Below are positions 8,818 to 17,236 of a stretch of DNA of 49,591 bases, in pieces; position 1 is the first letter of the stretch; each line of letters opens with the position of its first letter. The stretch lies in NCBI GenBank assembly GCA_009377385.1, contig WHUD01000002.1, positions 1 to 49,591 of the forward strand, in the 5' to 3' direction. The notes under the pieces are model-generated. The model searched no databases. It worked only from the letters and a program-made list of their open reading frames with translations, and had not been told where the DNA came from. This DNA comes from Actinophytocola sp. Its GTDB lineage: Bacteria; Actinomycetota; Actinomycetes; Mycobacteriales; Pseudonocardiaceae. The position numbers and the translations under genes are program-made.

Positions 8818-8909
8818 ATACCAAGCAGACCGGACGTAAGCGGACGTGCCATCCTGGCTTGCCCTGCACGTTCGCTTACGTCCGGTCGAATAGGTATCTA
8901 CCGGCACCG
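8818..8909 (+). repeat. 92-bp hairpin repeat element, copy 1 (upstream of glmM)
   Basis: This block is about 91% identical (8 differences) to 15198-15288, in the same orientation. It folds as one long hairpin. Outer ATACC/GGTAT arms enclose a perfect 15-bp stem (8828-8842 with 8873-8887), then a G-T wobble and a 6-bp stem (8844-8849 with 8866-8871), with a 16-nt loop. Conservation continues past the palindrome through TATCTACCGGCACCG. It ends 70 bp before the glmM ATG. An alternative pairing, CAAGC (8822-8826) with GCTTG in the loop (8857-8861), would compete with the main stem. It may be a mobile REP/MITE-like unit or a leader regulator. Confidence 0.85.
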
Positions 8910-8979
8910 TAGGCCGCCTGAACCGGGTCATACGGGACTCGCTAGGTTGAAGCAATTCACCCGAAGGAGGTCCAGGAAG

Positions 8980-10314
8980 ATGGCACGGCTTTTCGGCACG
9001 GACGGGGTGCGTGGCCTCGCCAACGCCGAGCTCAGCCCGACTCTCGCCCTCTCGATCGCCGCGAGTGCGGCCCACGTGCTCGCCGCGCATGACCGATCGC
9101 ACCGCCCGGTCGCCGTCGTCGGCAGAGACCCACGGGCGAGCGGCGAGATGCTGGAGGCCGCCGTCGTCGCTGGGCTGGCCTCGGCTGGTGCCGACGTCCT
9201 GCGCGTCGGGGTGCTGCCGACGCCTGCCGTGGCCTTCCTCGTCGCTGACACCGGGGCCGACGTCGGCGTGATGATCTCGGCGTCGCACAACCCGATGCCG
9301 GACAACGGCATCAAGCTGTTCGCCAAAGGCGGCCACAAGCTGCCCGACGGCATCGAGGACGAGATCGAGTCCGGCCTCGACAACCTCGGCACCGCGCCGA
9401 CCGGGGCCGAGATCGGCAGGGTCACCGACGTCGACGACGCCCTTGACCGTTACGCCGATCACCTGCTGCGGTCGACACCGCAGCGGCTGGACGGGCTGCG
9501 GGTCGTCGTGGACTGTGCCAACGGGGCGGCGTCGACCGCTGCGCCGGAGGCGTACCGGAGGGCAGGCGCCGAGGTGATCGCGATCAACGCTGCGCCTGAC
9601 GGCATCAACATCAACGACGGCTGCGGGTCCACGCATATCGAGGGCCTGATGGCGGCCGTTGTCGAGCAGGAGGCCGACCTCGGCATCGCTCACGACGGCG
9701 ATGCCGACCGGTGCCTCGCCGTGGATGCCGATGGCCAGTTCGTCGACGGCGACCAGATCATGGCCGTGCTCGCGCTCGCTATGTCCGATGCCGGTGAGCT
9801 CGCGGACAACACCGTGGTCGCCACGGTGATGAGCAACCTCGGGCTGCACCTTGCGATGCGCGACCACGGCGTGACGCTGCGCACCACGGCGGTGGGCGAC
9901 CGGTACGTGCTCGAGGAGCTGCGGGCGAGCGGGTACTCGCTCGGCGGGGAGCAGTCCGGCCACGTGGTGCTGCCCGGCTACGCCACCACCGGCGACGGCT
10001 TGCTGACCGCGCTGCGGCTGATGGGCAGGGTGACGGCGACTGGGAAGTCGTTGGCCGCGCTGGCCGGGGTGATGCGGCGGCTGCCGCAGGTGCTGGTGAA
10101 CGTCCCGGTGGCGGACAAGGTGGCCGCCGCGGAGTCGAAGCAGGTGGCGGATGCGGTCCGCGACGTCGAGGCTGAGCTGGGCGACACCGGGCGGGTGCTG
10201 CTGCGCCCCTCCGGCACGGAGCAGCTCATCCGGGTGATGGTCGAGGCCCCGGACCACGACGTCGCCCAGGCCGCGGCCGACCGCCTAGCAGGCGTAGTCT
10301 CCGTCGCGTCCTAG
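8980..10314 (+). CDS. glmM: Phosphoglucosamine mutase
   Basis: Converts glucosamine-6-phosphate to glucosamine-1-phosphate, the second step towards UDP-GlcNAc for peptidoglycan. The protein is 444 aa. It starts [12 protein letters not shown], the classic family N-terminus. The phosphoserine loop is [12 protein letters not shown] with active Ser102; the metal-binding loop is DGDADR (239-244); the sugar-binding GGEQSGH and the C-terminal phosphate loop [12 protein letters not shown] are all present. ATG 8980 is set by a strong AAGGAGG at 8964-8970. Upstream lies repeat element copy 1, whose sister copy precedes glmS, the enzyme of the preceding step. Confidence 0.97.
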   Translation: MARLFGTDGVRGLANAELSPTLALSIAASAAHVLAAHDRSHRPVAVVGRDPRASGEMLEAAVVAGLASAGADVLRVGVLPTPAVAFLVADTGADVGVMISASHNPMPDNGIKLFAKGGHKLPDGIEDEIESGLDNLGTAPTGAEIGRVTDVDDALDRYADHLLRSTPQRLDGLRVVVDCANGAASTAAPEAYRRAGAEVIAINAAPDGININDGCGSTHIEGLMAAVVEQEADLGIAHDGDADRCLAVDADGQFVDGDQIMAVLALAMSDAGELADNTVVATVMSNLGLHLAMRDHGVTLRTTAVGDRYVLEELRASGYSLGGEQSGHVVLPGYATTGDGLLTALRLMGRVTATGKSLAALAGVMRRLPQVLVNVPVADKVAAAESKQVADAVRDVEAELGDTGRVLLRPSGTEQLIRVMVEAPDHDVAQAAADRLAGVVSVAS

Positions 10315-10391
10315 CCCCGGCTGGGGCGGTCGTACGGCCGGGCGGCGCGGGGCGGTCGGCCGGCCGGGCGCGGTGGCGTGCCGGGGCCCGT

Positions 10392-10543
10392 TGCGTCGTG
10401 TCCCCCGCTCCCGACGCCGTGTTCGCCCTCCAGGAGGCCGTGTTCGTCGTCCGAGACGCTGTGTTCCGCACTCCGGACGCCGTGTCCCACGCCCAGAGCT
10501 TCGTGTTCGTCGCTCGCGGCGTCGTGTGCCCACCCGGAAGCCG
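10392..10543. repeat. 21-bp tandem minisatellite, seven units
   Basis: CGTGT recurs (one unit TGTGT) at 10397, 10418, 10439, 10460, 10481, 10502 and 10523, exactly 21 bp apart; consensus roughly GACGCCGTGTTCGNCNTCCNG. Because 21 is a multiple of 3, both strands read as heptad peptide repeats (plus strand DAVFALQ/EAVFVVR-like; minus strand NTASxxx-like). No gene is credible here. This lies in the 398-bp gap 10315-10712. The rest of that gap is a GC-rich stretch after glmM, including a weak GCCCC/GGGGC hairpin at about 10314-10327, and a 150-bp leader in which I see no convincing promoter. Confidence 0.9.
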
Positions 10544-10712
10544 AATGTGCCCGAGCAAACGTCGCGTACCACTGCAGCTCGTTGCGGCGGGCCGGTAGAT
10601 TCGACGTGCCCTAAAGATGACGTCGAGGACGTCGATGGCACCGATGGCGGTTCTCGCCCGTCGTAGGTGGCAGGTGACAACGGAGACAGCGGCTTCGACA
10701 AGGGGGAAGCAG

Positions 10713-11015
10713 ATGTCCGGCGGCTTTACAGCGGATCCGGGAAAGCTCAACGCCGTTGGTTCGGCCTACCGCAGCGAAGGCAGCGAACTCGTGAGCGCGG
10801 CGTCGTCGGTCGAGGCCGGGGTTGGCAGCGGTAGCGTCGGCAAGGCATGGTCCGATGTCGCGAAGCCGTATGCCGATGCCATCACACGCCTTCGGGAGAC
10901 CATCACCTCCTACGGTGACGCCGCGACGGAGCTGGGCAACACCCTGTCCAGCGCGGCGGATGGTTACGAGAGCGGCGAAGACGTCGGCGCGACGACGTTC
11001 GCGAGAAAGGGCTGA
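10713..11015 (+). CDS. Small Esx/EspC-like protein (Rv3440c position)
   Basis: A 100-aa, Ser/Ala-rich, mostly helical protein. It has a central Trp (KAWSDV, W46) at the place of the WXG turn but no following Gly, and a C-terminal Y85-ESG-E89 that fits the YxxxD/E type VII export signal. It looks more like the EspC-type secretion-associated family than a true WXG100 protein. ATG 10713 is preceded by AGGGGGAAGC. It is followed after 2 bp by a large WXG-containing protein, so they form an operon and possibly a secreted pair. In M. tuberculosis the same slot between glmM and glmS holds a 103-aa protein, Rv3440c, from memory. Function unknown. Confidence 0.75.
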   Translation: MSGGFTADPGKLNAVGSAYRSEGSELVSAASSVEAGVGSGSVGKAWSDVAKPYADAITRLRETITSYGDAATELGNTLSSAADGYESGEDVGATTFARKG

Positions 11016-11017
11016 TC

Positions 11018-13828
11018 ATGTCGGAGCCCACGACGACGCAGCAGAAAATGGAACTCTTTGGCGATCCTTTGCTGCCACGAGACGATAAGGTCCGGCTGCT
11101 TGCCGAGCTGGTGGAAGACGGCGCGCTGACTGTGGAGCGGGCGGCAGAATCGGGAGCGCTGTACGGCATCACCGAGAGCGAGGTGATGGACGCCGTTGTT
11201 AAACACGACGGCCCAGCTAGCGGAAAGGCTGACCAACACACCACCGACGATATCGAGGCTGGAAAGCACCTACTCAGGGCCGAGAGTTTCTCGAACTCGG
11301 ATCTCATCATTGACGCTGCTCTTCCTGGTCTGCGCATCTTTGACAAGTTCTATCCGTACTATGAGGACGCGAAAACCGCCATTGGCGCCCGGGAGGAAAC
11401 ATCCTCGACCGGACCGGTCGTTCCCGAACAAGGGGATCTCGGTGGTTCCGCGGGGACCTATAACCACTCGGCTGTGGACCCGAATTCTCTGCGTGCCGGG
11501 TTGGACGAGTTCAGAGGTATCGAGTTCACCGCATTCCGCGCCGACGCCGATATGCTACGTACGGCGGGGAAAACGGTCTACGACGCAACCGGGCAGATGG
11601 ACAATGCGTGGTCGAAGAACCTGGGCGACTGGTCCGGTGATGCCGCCGGAGCTGCCCGGCAGCGCAAGTCGCACGTCGACAAGGGGGCGGCGACGGTCTC
11701 GCAGGCGTTGCAGTCCGGTTCGGACGCCATCACGACAACCGTTGACGGCTATCTCCAGAAAAACGTGTCCGACTTCTCGTCTCGTATTCTGGACATGTAC
11801 GGCGATGGCAGGATGGCTGGCCTCACTCCGAAGGACGTCAATGGGCTACTGATTGCGCTGCGTGAGCTTCCTGGAGCGATCGAGAAAGTCAACCAGACAA
11901 TCCAGGAGTTGAACGACAGAAACCTGCTCGATCGAGCTGCTAATTGGGTCACTGAAAAGCTCAGTGGGGTAGTTGGCTTCGTTCTCGGTGGGCCAATGAT
12001 GTTCGCTGCGGCCAACGTGGGATTGCATCTTCAGGAGATAACTGAAGACAACATCGTCGCTGAACGTGATAAGTATGTGAAATTGCTCGAAACGAGCAAT
12101 ACAAAACTGGCTGACTTCGTGCGGGAATACACGACGCGCGCCAACGAAGTGCACTCGCAAGCCGCCGAATACGTTGCCGCTATCCAGAAAAGCTATGTGG
12201 CCCTGATCGAGTCGCTGAAATCCGACATCGCTGAGAACCCCTTCGCGGTGGCGCCTGCTGGCGGGCAGTCGCAGGGTTCGGGTGGCAGCCCCGCTGGCGT
12301 TGCCGGAGGCAGTGCCGGCAGCGCACCCTCGCCTGCCGTCGGCGGTGGCGGCGGCGGTGCACCCTCGCCGGGCGCTGGGGCGGTCGGTGGCGGTGGTGCT
12401 GTTGGCGGCGCATCTGGCGGCGGCTCGTTCGGACCGCCGTCGATGACGCCGAGTGCGGCCGACTCGCCGATGACGCCGAACCCCATCACCGGTAAGCCGC
12501 TTGAGGTGGACTCGGAGACCGGGCGGCCGTATCCGATCGACCCGGAGACCGGCAAGGCGGTCAAGGAACCTGAGGCCGATGTCGACACGATGACCGTGCG
12601 TTTCGGTGGCAACAAGATCGACATCACGGAGCCGGACAGTTCGGGATCGATGGCGATCACGATCGACGACGGGTCCGGCGTGGCCAAGCAGCACCGGCTC
12701 GACTTCAGCGCCGATGGTCCAGCGGCAGGCGGCCAGCGGGCGGGGCCCGGCGGGATCGGTCCTGTCGGTGGCGATGCGTCGGGCTCTGTCGGCGGGCCCG
12801 GAGCGAGCCCTGTCGGTGGCGACGCAGCGGGGCCCGCAACTGGCCCTCGGGCCGACGCTCAGGGCGTTCACACGCCGGGGGACGACGGGGCGATCCGCGT
12901 CAGGGACGGCGAGTTGACGATCGTGGCTGAACGACCGCTCGGGCCGGACGGTGCCACCGTCGTCACGATCGGCGACGGCGAAGACGATCGGCAGACGTAC
13001 GTGCTCGGTGACGAGAAGGCGGTGGCCGCGTACAACCGGCATCTGGCTCAGGAGGAGACGTTGCTCGCGGGGTCAGGACCGGCGGACGGACTGCAGGGCG
13101 CCGCGCCAGGCACCGCCCACGATGCTGTGCCTGGTCCCGCGCAGGGCACCGGGCCGGGCGGTGCGCACGGCGGAGCAGCGGCGGGCGCAGGGTCGGCGGC
13201 ATCCGCAGCCGCCACACCCGCACCGACGCCCCCACCGACGCCCCCACTGCCGGCCGCGCCGTTACCCGCCGATGCGCCGCCGCATGATGTCGGTGCCACC
13301 CAGGAGCCGGGAGCCACCGCTCCTGCCGCTGATGGCGACGTCAGCGTCCAGCCAGCGTCGGTCGGCGACCCCGTGCCGGACTCCGTCGAGTCCGGCACGG
13401 GCAAGGACAGCGCCTCCGGGATGCTTGACTCGGTCTTCGGCGTCGATCACGGCGTCGCGGATGATGCCTTCCGGGACAAGGCGGACGACGGAATCGGCGG
13501 ATCGGACGCCTTCGAGGGCGCACGGGACGGCGGAGGACCCGGACCAGCACCCGGCGGCGCTGGCGTCGGCGTCGCTCCTGGCGGGTCAGCTGCGGACGCG
13601 CCTGCCGATGCGTCGGCGGCGTCCGGTGCCAGCAGCGCAATGGGCGCCCCCATGACGGGCGGCGGCATGGGCGCCATGGGCGGCGCCGGCGTCGGTAGCG
13701 CAGGCGGCGACGAGCAACGCAGCGGGAGCACCTTCCAGCTGGACAGCGGTGGCCTGTTCGAGCCCGACGTCGCGGAGGGACCGTTCGGCGTGGCCCGCAT
13801 CAGCGGCAGCTTGGACGACGATGACTAG
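11018..13828 (+). CDS. Large WXG-bearing, Gly/Ala/Pro-rich putative type VII secretion substrate (Rv3439c position)
   Basis: A 936-aa protein without signal peptide. Residues 1-130 are a helical domain I do not recognise. Residues about 155-260 look Esx-like, with W205-S206-G207 at the turn. Residues 260-410 are helical with a hydrophobic patch (VVGFVLGGPMMFAAANVGL). Residues 413-480 are a Gly/Ser/Ala/Pro linker. Near 485-510 there are three TG-centred repeats (ITGKPLEVD, ETGRPYPID, ETGKAVKEP). Two similar beta-rich modules sit at about 523-566 and 626-668, each reading roughly xRxGxxxIxxExxxxGxxxITIxDG. The rest is low-complexity Ala/Gly/Pro ending in LDDDD. It starts 2 bp after the small Esx-like gene, so co-expression and co-export are likely. 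The M. tuberculosis gene in this slot is described as Ala/Pro-rich. Role unknown; a secreted effector or cell-wall protein is inference. Confidence 0.85.
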   Translation: MSEPTTTQQKMELFGDPLLPRDDKVRLLAELVEDGALTVERAAESGALYGITESEVMDAVVKHDGPASGKADQHTTDDIEAGKHLLRAESFSNSDLIIDAALPGLRIFDKFYPYYEDAKTAIGAREETSSTGPVVPEQGDLGGSAGTYNHSAVDPNSLRAGLDEFRGIEFTAFRADADMLRTAGKTVYDATGQMDNAWSKNLGDWSGDAAGAARQRKSHVDKGAATVSQALQSGSDAITTTVDGYLQKNVSDFSSRILDMYGDGRMAGLTPKDVNGLLIALRELPGAIEKVNQTIQELNDRNLLDRAANWVTEKLSGVVGFVLGGPMMFAAANVGLHLQEITEDNIVAERDKYVKLLETSNTKLADFVREYTTRANEVHSQAAEYVAAIQKSYVALIESLKSDIAENPFAVAPAGGQSQGSGGSPAGVAGGSAGSAPSPAVGGGGGGAPSPGAGAVGGGGAVGGASGGGSFGPPSMTPSAADSPMTPNPITGKPLEVDSETGRPYPIDPETGKAVKEPEADVDTMTVRFGGNKIDITEPDSSGSMAITIDDGSGVAKQHRLDFSADGPAAGGQRAGPGGIGPVGGDASGSVGGPGASPVGGDAAGPATGPRADAQGVHTPGDDGAIRVRDGELTIVAERPLGPDGATVVTIGDGEDDRQTYVLGDEKAVAAYNRHLAQEETLLAGSGPADGLQGAAPGTAHDAVPGPAQGTGPGGAHGGAAAGAGSAASAAATPAPTPPPTPPLPAAPLPADAPPHDVGATQEPGATAPAADGDVSVQPASVGDPVPDSVESGTGKDSASGMLDSVFGVDHGVADDAFRDKADDGIGGSDAFEGARDGGGPGPAPGGAGVGVAPGGSAADAPADASAASGASSAMGAPMTGGGMGAMGGAGVGSAGGDEQRSGSTFQLDSGGLFEPDVAEGPFGVARISGSLDDDD

Positions 13829-13867
13829 CCGGGTGCAGGCCTGGCCAGCGAGCGGAGGTGGTGTGTG

Positions 13868-14323
13868 ATGGCGCCAGAGACCAACCCGGAGCTTCGGGAT
13901 CGGCTGGAAGCGGTCAGGGCGAACCTGCGGCACCGCACGTCGGCCATCGCGGAGCGCACCGAGAACGTACGGCGCGAGGTGGCCGAGAGAGGGGCGCGGT
14001 TGCGGGAGCAGAACGAGCAGTTCTCCCGTGGGCTCGAGGAACGTGCTGCAAGGCAGGAAACGGCTGAGCCCAGTCCGCACGATCGCACGGCCGAGATCGA
14101 GGCCGGCCGGGTGCGCTCCCTCAGCTTCGTGGAGGACAACGACGTCGCAGCGGAGCAGCCCGCGACGGCCCCTCGGTTCTCCCCGGCGCCGCCGGCAGCG
14201 CCATGGGGCGACGTCGCCGCTAGTACACAGCAGTTTCCAACGGCCGGTAGTGGCCAAGCGCGGCAGGCAGGCAGCGTGGACGACGACGAGGACTTCGACG
14301 CCAACGGCTGGGTGCGGGGGTAG
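13868..14323 (+). CDS. Coiled-coil protein with acidic tail, third gene of the Esx-like cassette
   Basis: A 151-aa protein of unknown family. Residues about 5-65 are a charged Arg/Glu-rich coiled coil. A Pro/Ala-rich spacer follows, and the C-terminus is DDDEDFDANGWVRG, an acidic patch with a terminal Trp. I start at ATG 13868 with GGAGG at 13854-13858; the GTG one codon earlier (13865) is nearly as good. It lies 39 bp downstream of the large WXG protein, whose own tail is also acidic (LDDDD). The cassette ends here; the next gene is convergent with only 4 bp between stops. Possible chaperone or scaffold for the large protein, as inference only. Confidence 0.7.
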   Translation: MAPETNPELRDRLEAVRANLRHRTSAIAERTENVRREVAERGARLREQNEQFSRGLEERAARQETAEPSPHDRTAEIEAGRVRSLSFVEDNDVAAEQPATAPRFSPAPPAAPWGDVAASTQQFPTAGSGQARQAGSVDDDEDFDANGWVRG

Positions 14324-14327
14324 GACC

Positions 14328-15191
14328 CTACCGCGCTGCGGCGGCCTCGCGTTCGAAGTCGATCGGGGCGCGCTTGACGTCGGCGTCGAGCAGCGGCTGG
14401 TACTTCTTCTCCCCGGCGAGGTGCGTCAGGAAGAACGCCGTGAGCAGCGCGTACACCAAGCGCTGGCTGGCCCGATGCGGCTTGCCCTGCATCAGCAACT
14501 GCGTCCAGTGGAAGCCCTCGGTCACCGAGAGATGTGTCGACTTCTCGATCGTGCGTAGCTGCACCGGACCGCCCCAGGCGTAGGCGATGGCCTTCGCGTG
14601 GCCGGTCGGCGGCGCGACCAGGTCGTGCTCCGCCGCCAGATGCAGCGACGGCATGCGGAGACCCTTGGCGGCCTCGGACGCGGACGGCACCGTCTGCGCG
14701 GGCGCGACGGTGGCGACGGCGCCGACCTCGATCGGCCGAGGGTGTCCCTCGGCTTGACCGGCACCGGCACCGGCCGCAGCGGCGGCAGCGGCCAGCACGG
14801 CGGACCCGGCTCCGGTCGAGTGGCCCGCGAGGCCCAGGCGTGCTGGGTCGACGCTGATGCCGTTCTGCCCGAGCCGGACGTTCGCCACGGCGTCCAGCGT
14901 GTCGCGTAGGTTGGCCGCGAAGATCCGGTGCGACGGGAACGGCCCGAGCTGCGTCGAAGGCGCTGCGGCGACGATGCCCCACGACGCAAGGTGGCGCAGC
15001 AACCCACGGTAGCGGAACACCGGCTGCAGCCAGCCGTGCCCGAACGCGACGGCTGGCAGGTTCCGCCCCTCCCTCGGGGCGAACACCATCCCCGGCGTCC
15101 CGACAAGCGCAAGGTTGCCCCTGAGGACGTCGTGCGGTCCCGGGTAGGTCAGCTCCTCGAGCAGGGCCTTGGGCTTGCGTGCCATGGTCAT
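14328..15191 (-). CDS. Alpha/beta hydrolase (dienelactone hydrolase / polyester-hydrolase-like; Rv3438 position)
   Basis: A 287-aa alpha/beta hydrolase. The nucleophile elbow is GHSTG (in LAGHSTGAGSAVL); the acid is probably Asp in AAEHDLVAPP and the base His in STHLSVTEG. The oxyanion region is FGHGWLQP. No signal peptide is seen, so it is probably cytoplasmic. ATG at 15191 is used; an ATG two codons on (15185) is possible. The start lies only 6 bp from repeat element copy 2, which therefore forms its 5' region on the minus strand. M. tuberculosis Rv3438, also opposite in strand to glmS, occupies this slot from memory. Substrate unknown. Confidence 0.85.
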   Translation of the reverse strand: MTMARKPKALLEELTYPGPHDVLRGNLALVGTPGMVFAPREGRNLPAVAFGHGWLQPVFRYRGLLRHLASWGIVAAAPSTQLGPFPSHRIFAANLRDTLDAVANVRLGQNGISVDPARLGLAGHSTGAGSAVLAAAAAAAGAGAGQAEGHPRPIEVGAVATVAPAQTVPSASEAAKGLRMPSLHLAAEHDLVAPPTGHAKAIAYAWGGPVQLRTIEKSTHLSVTEGFHWTQLLMQGKPHRASQRLVYALLTAFFLTHLAGEKKYQPLLDADVKRAPIDFEREAAAAR

Positions 15192-15197
15192 GACCGT

Positions 15198-15288
15198 ATA
15201 CCAAGCAGGCCGGAAGTAAGTGGACGTGCCACCCCGGCTTGGCCTGCACGTTCCTTACGTCCGGTCGAATTGGTATCTACCGGCACCG
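15198..15288 (+). repeat. Hairpin repeat element, copy 2 (between hydrolase and glmS)
   Basis: Second copy of the element at 8818-8909, 91 bp long because of one base deletion in the right arm. Relative to copy 1 the stem has gained an A-G mismatch, a wobble pair and a bulge; no compensatory changes are seen. The alternative helix CCAAGC (15201-15206) with GCTTGG in the loop is stronger here than in copy 1. It ends 77 bp before the glmS start, close to the 70 bp seen at glmM, and abuts the divergent hydrolase start. Confidence 0.85.
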
Positions 15289-15365
15289 CACGCGCCCGCG
15301 TTGCGCGCGTCTATCCCGCCCCACCCAGACATCCCGAAGCGACACGCGCCAGTAGTCTCCCTTTC

Positions 15366-17228
15366 GTGTGCGGAATCGTTGGTTACGTCGGACATCGGCA
15401 GGCGCTCGACGTGGTACTCGGCGGGCTACGCCGACTGGAGTATCGCGGCTACGACTCGGCGGGCGTCGCGGTGCTCGACGGCGCCGGTGCGCTACGGGTC
15501 GAGCGCAAGGCGGGGCGGCTCGCCAACCTGGAGGCCCAGCTCGATGCCGACGGCAGGCAGTCGTTCGCTGGCACCGCTGGCATGGGCCACACCCGGTGGG
15601 CCACCCACGGGCCGCCCGTCGACCGCAACTCCCACCCGCACCGAGACGCCTCCCAGGCCGTCGCCGTGGTGCACAACGGCATCATCGAGAACTTCGCCGA
15701 GCTGCGCGCCGAACTTGAGGCGGACGGCGTCGAGCTGACCAGCGACACCGACACCGAGACCGCGGCACACCTCATTGCGGGCGCCTACGCCGACGGCGAG
15801 ACGGCGGGCGACTTCGAGGCGAGCGTGCGGGCCGTGTGCCGCAGGCTGGAGGGCGCGTTCACGCTGGTCGTGACGCACGCCGACGTCCCTGACAAGATCG
15901 TCGCGGCGCGCCGGTCGTCACCGCTGGTCGTCGGGGTTGGGGAGGGCGAGCACTTCGTGGCCTCCGACGTCGCGGCGTTCATCGAGCACACGCGCGAGGC
16001 CGTCGAGCTGGGCCAGGACCAGGTCGTGGTCATCACTCGGGATGGCTACCAGGTCACCGACTTCGCGGGCGAGCCCGCGCAGGGCAAGCCGTTCACGGTG
16101 GACTGGGACCTCTCCGCCGCCGAGAAGGGCGGCCACGACTACTTCATGCTCAAGGAGATCGAGGAGCAGCCGGACGCGCTAGCCAACACGCTGCGCGGGC
16201 ACTTCCACGGCGGCCGCATCACCCTCGACGAGCAGCGGCTCTCCGACCAGGACCTGCGCGACGTCGACAAGGTGTTCGTCGTCGCGTGCGGCTCGGCGTA
16301 CCACTCAGGGCTGGTCGCGAAGTACGCCATCGAGCACTGGTGCCGCCTGCCGGTCGAGGTGGAGCTGGCCAGCGAGTTCCGCTACCGCGACCCGGTGCTC
16401 GACAGGGACACGCTTGTCGTAGCCGTCTCGCAGTCCGGCGAGACGGCGGACACCCTTGAGGCAGTCCGACACGCGCGCGAGCAGAAGGCGCGGGTCCTCG
16501 CGGTGTGCAACACCAACGGCGCGCAGATCCCGCGCGAGTCCGACGCTGTGCTCTACACCCACGCCGGGCCGGAGATCGGTGTCGCGTCCACCAAGGCGTT
16601 CCTGGCGCAGATCGCGGCGAACTACCTGGTCGGGCTGGCCTTGGCGCAGGCGCGCGGCACCAAGTACCCGGACGAGGTCGCCCGTGAGTTCGCCGACCTC
16701 GCGAGCACCCCGGCCGCCGTGCAGAAGACGTTGGCGACCACCGAGCAGGTGCGCGCGCTCGGCCGCGAGATCGGTGACTCCAAGGCGGTGCTGTTCCTCG
16801 GCCGTCACGTCGGCTACCCGGTCGCGCTCGAGGGCGCGCTCAAGCTCAAGGAACTCGCCTACATGCACGCCGAGGGCTTCGCGGCAGGCGAGTTGAAGCA
16901 CGGCCCGATCGCGCTGATCGAGCAGGACCTGCCGGTTGTCGTCGTGATGCCGTCGCCGAAGGGCAGGGCGGTGCTGCACTCGAAGTTGGTGTCCAACATC
17001 AGCGAGATACAGGCGCGCGGCGCCCGCACCATCGTCATCGCCGAGGAGGGCGACGACGCGGTGCGGCTGTACGCCGACTCGCTGATCGAGATCCCTGCGA
17101 CGTCGACGCTGCTGCAACCGCTTGTCGCGACGGTGCCGTTACAGATCCTGGCCGCGGAGATCGCCCGCAGCAGGGGCTACGACATCGACAAGCCGCGCAA
17201 CCTGGCGAAGTCCGTCACGGTGGAGTAG
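15366..17228 (+). CDS. glmS: Glutamine--fructose-6-phosphate aminotransferase (isomerizing)
   Basis: Makes glucosamine-6-phosphate from fructose-6-phosphate and glutamine, the entry step of UDP-GlcNAc synthesis. The protein is 620 aa. The Ntn glutaminase domain begins MCGIVGYVG, where Cys2 becomes the N-terminal nucleophile. Typical loops follow (RRLEYRGYDSAG, GHTRWATHG, HNGIIENF). Two SIS domains bind the sugar (VACGSAYHSGLVAKY and SQSGETADT; later LGRHVGYPVALEGALKLKE). The C-terminus DKPRNLAKSVTVE is the family signature. The GTG start at 15366 is fixed by the need for Cys2. nnr starts 8 bp after the stop. The leader carries hairpin element copy 2; nothing resembling the glmS ribozyme is seen. 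Confidence 0.97.
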   Translation: MCGIVGYVGHRQALDVVLGGLRRLEYRGYDSAGVAVLDGAGALRVERKAGRLANLEAQLDADGRQSFAGTAGMGHTRWATHGPPVDRNSHPHRDASQAVAVVHNGIIENFAELRAELEADGVELTSDTDTETAAHLIAGAYADGETAGDFEASVRAVCRRLEGAFTLVVTHADVPDKIVAARRSSPLVVGVGEGEHFVASDVAAFIEHTREAVELGQDQVVVITRDGYQVTDFAGEPAQGKPFTVDWDLSAAEKGGHDYFMLKEIEEQPDALANTLRGHFHGGRITLDEQRLSDQDLRDVDKVFVVACGSAYHSGLVAKYAIEHWCRLPVEVELASEFRYRDPVLDRDTLVVAVSQSGETADTLEAVRHAREQKARVLAVCNTNGAQIPRESDAVLYTHAGPEIGVASTKAFLAQIAANYLVGLALAQARGTKYPDEVAREFADLASTPAAVQKTLATTEQVRALGREIGDSKAVLFLGRHVGYPVALEGALKLKELAYMHAEGFAAGELKHGPIALIEQDLPVVVVMPSPKGRAVLHSKLVSNISEIQARGARTIVIAEEGDDAVRLYADSLIEIPATSTLLQPLVATVPLQILAAEIARSRGYDIDKPRNLAKSVTVE

Positions 17229-17236
17229 GAGCCGCG

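Noticed and set aside
10392..10543. CRISPR array
   Set aside because: The 21-bp units are contiguous and degenerate, without unique spacers, and no cas genes are present.
10226..10750. Minus-strand frame with NTASxxx heptad repeats
   Set aside because: The peptide repeat is a by-product of the 21-bp DNA tandem repeat; the frame overlaps glmM and has no ribosome site.
15192..15365. glmS ribozyme/riboswitch upstream of glmS
   Set aside because: No glmS ribozyme core is visible, and that class is a Firmicutes feature; the leader instead holds the repeat hairpin.
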